Shown here: piece after piece, positions 27,731-36,247 of the stretch | How the letters are laid out: the number at the start of each line of letters is the position of its first letter | Numbering within the stretch: the first letter of the stretch is position 1 | Assembly: GCA_017694345.1 (NCBI GenBank) | Contig: JADIMY010000126.1 | Span: 1 to 36,247 of the forward strand | Length of the DNA: 36,247 nucleotides | Source of the DNA: Candidatus Onthovivens merdipullorum | Lineage (GTDB): Bacteria; Bacillota_I; Bacilli_A; RFN20; CAG-826 | Direction: 5' to 3' | The notes under the pieces: generated by a model | Seen by the model: the letters and a program-made list of their open reading frames with translations, nothing else | Databases searched by the model: none | Told to the model about the DNA's origin: nothing | Made by a program: the position numbers and the translations under genes

Positions 27731-30631
27731 TTAAAATAAATCACTATCATCAATAATGTTTCCATCAGCATCAATTCTTAAATATCTAGCAGCATTCTCA
27801 CTATATCGATCGACGCGGTAGTTATAAGGACACCAATCACCCTTACCTCCATTAAGACGATTATTATAGACGCCACAAGTAAAACCAATTATGTCTTCAC
27901 TACTTATCTCATTTAAGAAAGAATAAGGAATAAAAATACTTCTTGTAGTTGCGTTTACTGTTGTTACTTTAATTCCTAAGCGAGTAACATCCTCTTCTTT
28001 ATATTCTGTATAACCACTGTTTCCATCACGATACTTTCTAATAAGACTTAATTCACCATCACCACCAAGTCTAAACATAAATGTATTTGAATCTCTATGA
28101 ATACCAGTTACATCGCCATAAGCACTTTCACCAAATCTAGCACTATCACCAGTATCTAAATAGAATTCAATATTTTCATCTTTTTTATACTCATCAGCAA
28201 AATCTCTAGTTAAATTAGTAACTTTAATTGTAATTCCATTTTCTAAACTACGAGATAATTGATATCGAAGAGTACTTGCGGTAACAGTATTATCGGATTT
28301 ACCACCAACAGTAGATAAGTTAGTATAACTTAAAGGATCGGTTGTAATAACATTAGTTGAATCAATTCTTACATACTCGCTTGGATTAGTTACTGGAATT
28401 TCATGTCTAAACAATTCATTATCAAAAGTCCATACACTTGTAACCTCATTTACTGTAATAGTATAACTAACACCAATCGTTGAATTACTTTTAATATTTA
28501 AAATTTCATTTGGGATTTGAAGGGTTATTTGATTATTTTTGGTAGTTATAATTAAGTTATCAATCTCATCATTTAAACTATTTTTAGTGGTGCCATCACT
28601 ATTAAAATTAGAAAAACTTGTAATAGTCCCTTCACCATTAAAGATAATTTCAAAAGTCTTTTCATCTCTAGTTTCAGTAGGATTAACATTGGTATCGATA
28701 TATAGACTTGCATAACTATCACTAAAATCAAAATCATAATTAAATTTGAAGAACACACTACTAGAATCATCACGAGTTACACTTGTATTAAAATTACCAT
28801 TTCCAACTCTAATACTTCCTAAATTAGCATAATTATAAGGATCAACTTCTCCACCTAAATTATTTGTTGCATTATATAGATGATTATCTGTTGCAAGTCT
28901 TACATATGTTAATGGACTATCAATATTTGTTTGATTATTGTCGTAATTTAAAGATATTACTTCGGAATCATTACCACTAGCTTTATAAGCAAATGTAAAT
29001 CCAATAACTTCTAAAGGTGCGGTATTTATTGCCTCATATCTTAAATTTAATATAGTTGTATTTGAATCTATTTTCTTAAAAGTAAAACCATCATTACTTA
29101 CCGGAGTTGATTGACTTCCTAAAGTGCTAGCTCTTGTTAAACTCATTGAAGAAACATTAAATACAAATTGATAATCATTTTGATTATTTGGAGTAACTCC
29201 AGTAGCTTTTGCATCAACATAAATTGTTAATGTTCCACTACTAACTTCAGTTGCATTTTCTTTAGAAACGGTAAATAAAATATCATTTAAACCTCTACTA
29301 AACGACAAACTTAAACCATTAGATAAAGAAACTGTTTCGGCATTTTTTCTTAAATCAATAGTTCCTAAATCACTGATTCCATTTTGATTAAATAAATTAG
29401 AATCTACTACGAATTCATTAGTTGTATAACCATCTTTACTAATCGTTAAAGTAGCACTTTCTTTAAAGCTAACTTCTAAAGTAAAATTACCATCTTCATC
29501 AGTTTTAACACTTTGATCATTAAAAGAAACTATTGCATCTCTTATATTACCATCATAAACATTTTTAATAGTTCCAGTAAATGTTGTATTTATTGTTTCA
29601 CTAGTTCCAATTAAATAAACATCACCTAAATCAAAATCTTCTTCAGTAACATCACTATTTGAAAAAGTAATCGTTCGATTAAAATAACCACTCTTTTCAA
29701 AAGTTAATGTATTTTCATTAAATAAAGCAAAACTATCAAATCTAAAAATTCCATCACTCGAAGTCATAACCTCTTCATCGTTTAAAGCTACTTTAACATC
29801 GACTAAGACATTACCTGCACTATCTTTAACAACTCCAAAAACATTTCTAATTGTTGGAACATCATCTTTACTATAGAGTTGATTACCAATATAAACAGCG
29901 TACTCATTAGGAATTTGTGGATTTATTACAGCCCCATTAAACGGAAGACCATACCAGAAATAATCAGTATTAGGTTGACTCCCTAGCCCAACCTTATCAA
30001 CTCTACCTAAAGCAATACCAAAATCATCATTTTTATCAACACCAAGTTCCTTATATGGAATCATTACTTCTAAGTTCCAGCCTATATCAATATCACTATC
30101 ATCATTAAGTGTTCCATTTAAAACATTTTCATATTGAACTAACCCTGTCCAAGAGCCCCACGATTGACCGCTCCCTTGGAAAATTCTTGTTTTATTATTT
30201 ACAGCAAAATTAAGCTGAAAGTCATCTCTTTGAGGAGCGTTGCCTCCATCATTATCGGTATCTAAATATAATTCACAAGAATCGCTTCTAGTAACAGCAT
30301 CGCCTGCTTCATTACCTTCAGTTAATAAATTATTATCTTTAACTTCAAAAAAGAAATATAATCCATCATTGCCTCGATAAATGGTAGTAGCCATTTCATT
30401 ACTACCACCTTTATTAATATAAAGAGTCTCCGTACCATATAAATCGTAAGCTTCCTCTTTTATACCATCTACTGCAAGTTCTGGAGCAGTAAAATTACCA
30501 TCATAATCAAAAGGATTATGAGTTTCTACTAAACTAGATAAGGAAGCATTTTCATTATTTCTATTATTACAAGAAAATAAAGTAATTCCACTTACTAAAC
30601 TTAAACCTAAAACACTTAATATTTTCTTCAT
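27731..30631 (-). CDS. large lipoprotein with CBM9-like and carboxypeptidase-regulatory-like repeats
   Basis: Lipobox LFSC; ELAVDGIKEEAYD...CELYLDTDNDGG...WNLEVMIPYKELG resembles CBM9; two TSSDGIFRF / TDEDGNFTL modules; C-terminal repeats delimited by YVRL/YVRI/YLRI. Confidence 0.82.
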   Translation of the reverse strand: MKKILSVLGLSLVSGITLFSCNNRNNENASLSSLVETHNPFDYDGNFTAPELAVDGIKEEAYDLYGTETLYINKGGSNEMATTIYRGNDGLYFFFEVKDNNLLTEGNEAGDAVTRSDSCELYLDTDNDGGNAPQRDDFQLNFAVNNKTRIFQGSGQSWGSWTGLVQYENVLNGTLNDDSDIDIGWNLEVMIPYKELGVDKNDDFGIALGRVDKVGLGSQPNTDYFWYGLPFNGAVINPQIPNEYAVYIGNQLYSKDDVPTIRNVFGVVKDSAGNVLVDVKVALNDEEVMTSSDGIFRFDSFALFNENTLTFEKSGYFNRTITFSNSDVTEEDFDLGDVYLIGTSETINTTFTGTIKNVYDGNIRDAIVSFNDQSVKTDEDGNFTLEVSFKESATLTISKDGYTTNEFVVDSNLFNQNGISDLGTIDLRKNAETVSLSNGLSLSFSRGLNDILFTVSKENATEVSSGTLTIYVDAKATGVTPNNQNDYQFVFNVSSMSLTRASTLGSQSTPVSNDGFTFKKIDSNTTILNLRYEAINTAPLEVIGFTFAYKASGNDSEVISLNYDNNQTNIDSPLTYVRLATDNHLYNATNNLGGEVDPYNYANLGSIRVGNGNFNTSVTRDDSSSVFFKFNYDFDFSDSYASLYIDTNVNPTETRDEKTFEIIFNGEGTITSFSNFNSDGTTKNSLNDEIDNLIITTKNNQITLQIPNEILNIKSNSTIGVSYTITVNEVTSVWTFDNELFRHEIPVTNPSEYVRIDSTNVITTDPLSYTNLSTVGGKSDNTVTASTLRYQLSRSLENGITIKVTNLTRDFADEYKKDENIEFYLDTGDSARFGESAYGDVTGIHRDSNTFMFRLGGDGELSLIRKYRDGNSGYTEYKEEDVTRLGIKVTTVNATTRSIFIPYSFLNEISSEDIIGFTCGVYNNRLNGGKGDWCPYNYRVDRYSENAARYLRIDADGNIIDDSDLF

Positions 30632-30789
30632 ATGAACTCCTTAAAAAGATTCATTACTTCTTTTGTAGATTCTATTTCTTCTTGGTTTACTTGAATTTGA
30701 TTAACAATTACATAAATTATTCCAAATAAAACTAAACCAATTACTAAACACATCCAAATTATAAATATTATTTTTTGCTTTAAATTCAT
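30628..30789 (-). CDS. 53-aa single-TM microprotein (absent from the ORF track)
   Basis: Translation MNLKQKIIFIIWMCLVIGLVLFGIIYVIVNQIQVNQEEIESTKEVMNLFKEFI*. AGGAGG is 7 nt upstream. ATGA overlaps at both ends with the GH43 stop (30786-30788) and the CBM9-like start (30629-30631). Confidence 0.85.
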   Translation of the reverse strand: MNLKQKIIFIIWMCLVIGLVLFGIIYVIVNQIQVNQEEIESTKEVMNLFKEFI

Positions 30790-32858
30790 TTGGTGTCCTC
30801 CTTAAAATCAAAAGATAAAAATTTCATTTTTGATTCACATGATTTATATAATCCAACCCTTCCAAATCTAGTCATTAAAGGAATGGTTGTCTCAATTTTT
30901 TCTTCATCATTTAAATAAACTTTTATTTTGTTATTCTTTAAATAAACTTTGATATTATTTTTATCATTTAAAGTAATTGGAACATCATAAATTCTTTTTT
31001 CTTTATAATTAAAGTAACTAATAGCTAATAAATTAGAGATTATTCCAACAAATATTGCTCTTAAAGGATAGCGAGCTTGAAAAATGTCCTCGCTATAATC
31101 ACTAGCTTCAAAAACTAACCCAAATTTCTGATAAATTTGTTCTTTTTTAATTTCAAAATTAAATTCTAAATAATTAACTAGTAGATCTTTAGTAGTTAAA
31201 TAGTATTTATCTTTAAATTTTCTTTGTTTTAATTCGTTAACTTCTTTATATTTATTAACTTTTCTAATTCTAATATATTGATATTTTAGTTCACCCTTAA
31301 TAACTTTAATTTTTAAAGTATCATTAGTTTTTAAATTTAAAAAAGTAATCCCTCTTTCATTAAAATCATATTCACTATTTTCTTTATTTAAAGTAACTTC
31401 TTTATCATTGATTAATAAAGTTAAATCAGTCTCATTACCTAAATAAATACTAAGAAAATATAATCCAGGAATATTATTTAAAGGTATATTAATTTCCTCG
31501 TTTTCTTTTAAAAAGCCTGCAAAACTGTCATATTTTTCTAAAAATATATTGTTTTTAGATTGTTCTAAAAATATTAAACCAGGAACTATAGTTCTTTCTT
31601 TATTAATTGAATCATTAAACGCAAAATTATTTATAGCATTAAATTTAATATCATTGAAATTATTTAAAATATAACCTTTTTCACTTTTTCCTAAATTAAT
31701 AAAATAACGATTTATAAAAGTATTATCGATAAACAATTCTAAATTATTTTCTTTATAGATCACTCTTATTGTATGAAAGCACTTTAGTTTAAAGTTATTT
31801 TTATAACTACTTAAAATAACCTTTTTATTATTTTTTACTTCAACTAGATTAATATCATCATTAAATTCAAAGTAGACTAAGTTTTCTTTATTTTTAAAAT
31901 ATAAAATAACTTTAGAATCTAATGCAATATAAGATTCTAAAGTAAATTCATTAAAATAATATCGATATAAATATAAATTGCCTTCAATTTTAAAAATTGA
32001 AGCATCAATGGAACTAATTAAAGGTTTAAGTGGTTCTTTAACATTAAAAGAAGATTTATTTGCACACATTAATGACCCATTAAAATTCAATCTATCAATC
32101 ATTAATTTTCGAGGCTTATGTACTCCTTTAATAATATCTAAACTATGGTAAACAATATAATAATTATCAAGGTTTGGTCCTAAAACATTACTAGAATGTC
32201 CAACTCTTTTATACTTTCCACTTGTCGATATTAATAGTGAATTATTAATACCTTCAATAAATCCTTTATTAAAATATTTTGAATAAGAATAATTTACTCG
32301 ATACCCAGTACTACAAACATCATTTCCAGTGTAAGTTAAAAAATAATAACCATTAAAATAAAATAGCCCAGGACCTTCAGTCCAACCATTCATATTAGCT
32401 TCTAAATTTACTCTACCACTAGTATTACCATTTTCATCAATATTTAATAAACTTATTCCGTAATGATTTGCTCTAAGTAAATATAAATTATTATCTTTAT
32501 CAAGAAAAAATGAGCCATCAATCATGTTTTTTATATTTTCACTAACTCTAGTAAAAGTTCCTAAAGGTGATTCACTTTTATATAAATAATGTCCATTACC
32601 ACTAGGACTAGTAATTAAATAAAAGTAACCATCTTTATATATAACTTCAGGAGCGTAAGCATTGTGAAGAATCTTCTCTTTAGCAACTATTCCAGCATAT
32701 TTAAAATGAACTAAATCATCACTTGTATAGCAATATATTTCATCAGTTGTATTATCGCCACTAGGGTATAAATAATATTTACCATTAAACCTTAAAATAA
32801 ATGGATCACCAAATTTATTATATGGAGCATCTTTAATTTTAATAGGATTTCTATACAT
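30786..32858 (-). CDS. GH43-family glycosidase, predicted cytoplasmic
   Basis: No signal peptide (MYRNPIKIKDAPYNKFGDPFILRFNGKYYLYPSG); YAPEVIYKDGYFYL, MIDGSFFLD, WTEGPGLFYFNG; paralog of the 25238 protein. Confidence 0.88.
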   Translation of the reverse strand: MYRNPIKIKDAPYNKFGDPFILRFNGKYYLYPSGDNTTDEIYCYTSDDLVHFKYAGIVAKEKILHNAYAPEVIYKDGYFYLITSPSGNGHYLYKSESPLGTFTRVSENIKNMIDGSFFLDKDNNLYLLRANHYGISLLNIDENGNTSGRVNLEANMNGWTEGPGLFYFNGYYFLTYTGNDVCSTGYRVNYSYSKYFNKGFIEGINNSLLISTSGKYKRVGHSSNVLGPNLDNYYIVYHSLDIIKGVHKPRKLMIDRLNFNGSLMCANKSSFNVKEPLKPLISSIDASIFKIEGNLYLYRYYFNEFTLESYIALDSKVILYFKNKENLVYFEFNDDINLVEVKNNKKVILSSYKNNFKLKCFHTIRVIYKENNLELFIDNTFINRYFINLGKSEKGYILNNFNDIKFNAINNFAFNDSINKERTIVPGLIFLEQSKNNIFLEKYDSFAGFLKENEEINIPLNNIPGLYFLSIYLGNETDLTLLINDKEVTLNKENSEYDFNERGITFLNLKTNDTLKIKVIKGELKYQYIRIRKVNKYKEVNELKQRKFKDKYYLTTKDLLVNYLEFNFEIKKEQIYQKFGLVFEASDYSEDIFQARYPLRAIFVGIISNLLAISYFNYKEKRIYDVPITLNDKNNIKVYLKNNKIKVYLNDEEKIETTIPLMTRFGRVGLYKSCESKMKFLSFDFKEDTK

Positions 32859-32859
32859 A

Positions 32860-33807
32860 TTAACCTTTTACTCCACTATTTAAATTCATATTAATGAATG
32901 CTTTTCGACATAAGATGAAGATAATAATCGTAGGAATACTACTTAAAAAAGCACAAGCATACATTAAAGGCATATCATTAATATTAGTTGAACCTGAAGT
33001 AAGTAAAGTTATTGCTACTTGTAAGGTTCTACTTTCTGGATCCATTAAATATAAACTTGGAGCAAAATAATCATTCCAAATACCTACAAACCAAAAGATA
33101 ACTTGAGCTGCGATTGCAGGTCTAGATAAAGGTAAAGCAATTGACCAATAAATTCTAAACCATGAGCATCCTTCAACTTTTGCTTCTTCTATTAAAGCAT
33201 CATTTATACTTGAAGACATCGACGTTATTAAGAAAAAAGTCATCGAAATATTCCCAAATAAACCAGGCAAAATTAAAGGTAATAAGTTTATAAACCAGTT
33301 ATCTGTTCCAACCATTCCTAATTCAGTATAAATATTATATTGAGGAAGCATAACTGCAGCATAAGGTATCATCATTGAAGTCATTAAAATAATAAGTAGT
33401 GTCTTTTTAAATTTAAATTTCATCTTAGCAAAGGAAAAGGCACATAAAGTAGATACAAAAGTTCCAACTGTAATTACAATAACTTCAATAACAAGAGTAT
33501 TTTTAGTAGCATTTAATAAATTTAATCTAGTATCATTAAAAGCTTCTCCAAAAATTCCCCGATTTGGATCTTTAGGAAAAAATGTAGGTGGAATGATTAC
33601 TGATTCTAATGGCTCTTTTAATGAACTTAGAAACATCCAAATATATGGAAAAACCATCGTAAAAGCGCCAATTATGACGATTATAGTTGCGATAATAAAT
33701 AAAATATTACGAGTAATTTTTTCTCTACTTGCTCTTTTACGAACAAAATTAGGATCAAGCTTATTTTGCTTTAATTTATTTCTATTTTTTAAAACTTCGC
33801 TAACCAT
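32860..33807 (-). CDS. sugar ABC permease (MalG/UgpE type)
   Basis: MetI-like TMs and EAA loop (LIEEAKVEGCSWFRIYWSIALPLSRPAIAAQ); ends SGVKG. Confidence 0.93.
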   Translation of the reverse strand: MVSEVLKNRNKLKQNKLDPNFVRKRASREKITRNILFIIATIIVIIGAFTMVFPYIWMFLSSLKEPLESVIIPPTFFPKDPNRGIFGEAFNDTRLNLLNATKNTLVIEVIVITVGTFVSTLCAFSFAKMKFKFKKTLLIILMTSMMIPYAAVMLPQYNIYTELGMVGTDNWFINLLPLILPGLFGNISMTFFLITSMSSSINDALIEEAKVEGCSWFRIYWSIALPLSRPAIAAQVIFWFVGIWNDYFAPSLYLMDPESRTLQVAITLLTSGSTNINDMPLMYACAFLSSIPTIIIFILCRKAFINMNLNSGVKG

Positions 33808-33809
33808 AA

Positions 33810-34721
33810 TTATTTTCCACTCTTTAAAAGATTATTTCGTGAAAATTGAATTATACTTAAAGCAATAATCACAAGTGCTAAAAAGACACTAGCCGCACAA
33901 GCTAAAGCGTATTGTGATCCACCAATACCTTCTGACCAAATAAAATAAACAACAGTCGTCGCATTCTGATTGCCTTTAGCAAATATTTGTGAATCTGCAT
34001 AAGATTGTAGACCACCAATTATTCCAGTTACTAATAAATAAAAAGTTGTAGGATTTGACATTGGAATAGTGATATTAATAAGTTGTTGCCATTTACTAGC
34101 TCCAACAACTTCCGCTGCTTCATAATATTCGTTAGGAATATTATTTAACCCAGCTAAATATAAAATCATCGTCGATCCAATTGCACCCCAGACATTTTTA
34201 AAAACAATTGCAATTTTAATTAAAACTGGATCAGTTAAACTAAACCAATCAACATTTAAGCCAAAGAAATTATTTAAAATACCATATTCTGTATTAAATA
34301 TATAATTAAAGATAATATTAATAGCAACTGCACTTGTTACAGCTGGTAAATAATAGATTAAGCTTAGAAGCATTGATCCATGAGCTAATTTTTTTAAATA
34401 TACAGCTAAAAGTAGACCAATCGTCACACCAATAGGAATACTAGCAAGTAAACAGATGGTATTAATTAAAGCATCTATAAAATCGGGATTTTGAAATAAC
34501 TTAATGTAATTATCAAAGCCTACCCAGTTAGCAACTTGATAAACAGGATCATAGTCAGTAAAAGAATAATAAACGCTTGCACAAATTGAAGCTAAACTAA
34601 ATACAAGAAAACCAATAATTGGAATAAGAATAAATAAGTATCCCGTTAATGCTTCTCGATGTTTTAAACTAAGTTTAGGTCTTTTGAAAGATTTATTTTG
34701 TTTTACTAACGAAAAGTTCAT
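33810..34721 (-). CDS. sugar ABC permease (MalF/UgpA type)
   Basis: MetI-like permease, EAA loop (YEAAEVVGASKWQQLINITIPMSNP). Confidence 0.93.
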   Translation of the reverse strand: MNFSLVKQNKSFKRPKLSLKHREALTGYLFILIPIIGFLVFSLASICASVYYSFTDYDPVYQVANWVGFDNYIKLFQNPDFIDALINTICLLASIPIGVTIGLLLAVYLKKLAHGSMLLSLIYYLPAVTSAVAINIIFNYIFNTEYGILNNFFGLNVDWFSLTDPVLIKIAIVFKNVWGAIGSTMILYLAGLNNIPNEYYEAAEVVGASKWQQLINITIPMSNPTTFYLLVTGIIGGLQSYADSQIFAKGNQNATTVVYFIWSEGIGGSQYALACAASVFLALVIIALSIIQFSRNNLLKSGK

Positions 34722-34726
34722 ATTTA

Positions 34727-36139
34727 TTAAAAATATCGATAAGCAGTATCTAAATCAGCTTGAAAAGTAGAATTATATCTACTAGCCCATTCAGCAGCTG
34801 TTTCTTCCCCTGTCCAAACATTTGTTAATGAACTTAATAAGTTATTATAAGGATTTGGTGATGGGCAATAATAAGCAGCTCTATTCTTTCCATTAATCTC
34901 AGGATTATCTCCACTTATAATATCGACAAAAAGCTTCTTATTTTCAGGTCTTTTATGAGATTCATCACTTATTCCAACATCGTTTACAAAATCAGTTTTT
35001 GCCATTTCTTCAATATTAGGAACAGCTTGACCAAGTTCATAAAATTCTCGGTTACTATATTCATCAAGTGCTAAAAATTTAATAAAATCAAGAGCTTCTT
35101 CTTTGTGACGAGATGTTGGCGAAATACAATATGCAACACTACCAACCCATGCTGTTGATTTAGCTCCTTCAACATCACCCTTAGCGACTGGAATAATATC
35201 GAAATCAAAATTTGAAGCCCAGAAAGTTTTCATATCCCATGGACCCATATTTGTAAAAACACAGTTTCCACTTAAAAATCTATTAAATCCATCACTTGCG
35301 GTTTGTTTACTTGCATCTGGCATAACACCATATTCAAGATTTAAATCAGCAATGAATTGAATAGCATCGGTAAAATTTTTATCAGTAATATTCGATTCGC
35401 GAGGATTATCAGCTTTATAAAAATCACTATTATTCGAATAAACTGCAGGCATTATTTCATAACTTGAAATAGCATATAAATCAGTTCCAGTTTTTCCAAT
35501 TTCTTCTTTAAAATCAGGATTATCTAAGACATTTTGTATTGATACTAAGTAATTTGTTAATTCAGTAAAAGTCATTGGGACACTACCACTAGGTAAAGAG
35601 ACACTGCCATTACTAAATTCAACAATTTGATTTAATAAATCTTTATTATATACAAGTGTATAAGGACCTAAATCTTTAGGAAGTCCATATAAAGCACCAG
35701 TTCCAATCGTTTGAGTTGAACTATCATATCGATACATATTAATAGCTTTATCCCAAATTGGCTCAGTTTCTTCACTTGTAACATGATTAGTTAAACTTGG
35801 ATCATCAAGTCTTTGTAATCTTCCTGCTGAAACATAATAGTAAAATGAATAGTCAGGCATATAAAACACATCATAATTTCTGACCGTTGTACTTAATGTA
35901 CTATTAAAAGATGTTTCATCAACTGCCCTATATCTAACTCTGACATTCATCGTATTATGTTCGTTATAATAGTTAACAAGTTCGGTGTAGTTTTCTTGTT
36001 CATCAAGACTTCCCCATCCATAAAAGGTTAGAGAAATTTTTCCATCCTCTGTGAGTCCATCATCTCCTCCACATGCTGGTAATATAATTCCTAATGCCAA
36101 TACTGGCATTAATAAAAAGCTAAATAAATACCTCTTCAT
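34727..36139 (-). CDS. sugar-binding lipoprotein (family 1 SBP)
   Basis: Lipobox ILPAC; ISLTFYGWGSLDEQENYTELVNYYNEHN, FMGPWDM-like motif and SPTSRHKEEALDFIKFL, typical of carbohydrate SBPs; RBS AGGAGG. Confidence 0.92.
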   Translation of the reverse strand: MKRYLFSFLLMPVLALGIILPACGGDDGLTEDGKISLTFYGWGSLDEQENYTELVNYYNEHNTMNVRVRYRAVDETSFNSTLSTTVRNYDVFYMPDYSFYYYVSAGRLQRLDDPSLTNHVTSEETEPIWDKAINMYRYDSSTQTIGTGALYGLPKDLGPYTLVYNKDLLNQIVEFSNGSVSLPSGSVPMTFTELTNYLVSIQNVLDNPDFKEEIGKTGTDLYAISSYEIMPAVYSNNSDFYKADNPRESNITDKNFTDAIQFIADLNLEYGVMPDASKQTASDGFNRFLSGNCVFTNMGPWDMKTFWASNFDFDIIPVAKGDVEGAKSTAWVGSVAYCISPTSRHKEEALDFIKFLALDEYSNREFYELGQAVPNIEEMAKTDFVNDVGISDESHKRPENKKLFVDIISGDNPEINGKNRAAYYCPSPNPYNNLLSSLTNVWTGEETAAEWASRYNSTFQADLDTAYRYF

Positions 36140-36247
36140 TACGAACTAACCTCCTAAAAGATTAATTTTATTGTAGTAGGTAGAGATATTTTAATTTATA
36201 CAATTTTTTTCTTTCAATGTATGTATTTATTTTTAATAATATAATCT

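Noticed and set aside
36140-36247. Promoter for set 2 upstream of the binding-protein gene
   Set aside because: AT-rich with TTGAAA and TATAAA-like hexamers but no acceptable spacing; cannot be assigned from sequence alone.
1-36247. Alternative genetic code (TGA = Trp) as in mycoplasmas
   Set aside because: TGA functions as a stop at ATGA overlaps (30786-30789, 30628-30631) and Trp is encoded by TGG throughout, so code 11 is appropriate.

Overview
This is an AT-rich, low-GC window in which every convincing long CDS lies on the minus strand. It resolves into two carbohydrate-utilization gene sets separated by a ~715-bp non-coding gap (14571-15285). Set 1 (14570 down to 409) is a starch/maltodextrin locus: malQ, malE, malF, malG, a lipoprotein alpha-amylase, a very long MsmK/MalK-type ATPase, a lipoprotein with repeated starch-binding-like modules, a lipoprotein pullulanase and a small lipoprotein. 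It sits behind a good sigma70-type promoter with a perfect LacI/CcpA-type palindrome. Set 2 (36139 down to 15286) is a tightly packed ~21-kb glycan-uptake locus: ABC binding protein, two permeases, a cytoplasmic GH43-like protein, a 53-aa membrane microprotein missing from the ORF track, a 966-aa CBM9-like repeat lipoprotein, a lipoprotein GH43, an RDD-like membrane protein, a PucR-type HTH protein, a CBM4/9-like lipoprotein, a second enlarged MsmK-type ATPase, two concanavalin-like lipoproteins and a LamG-metallophosphoesterase lipoprotein. Twelve lipobox lipoproteins and no LPXTG anchors suggest a membrane-tethered, Sus-like strategy in a Mollicutes-like Bacilli relative (lineage is inference). 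The left edge holds a frameshifted HigB-like toxin gene. The most useful leads are the microprotein with ATGA overlaps at both ends, the helical insertions in both ABC ATPases, the SusE/F-like lipoprotein, the malE-malF intercistronic hairpin, and the unexplained inverted repeats in the central gap.
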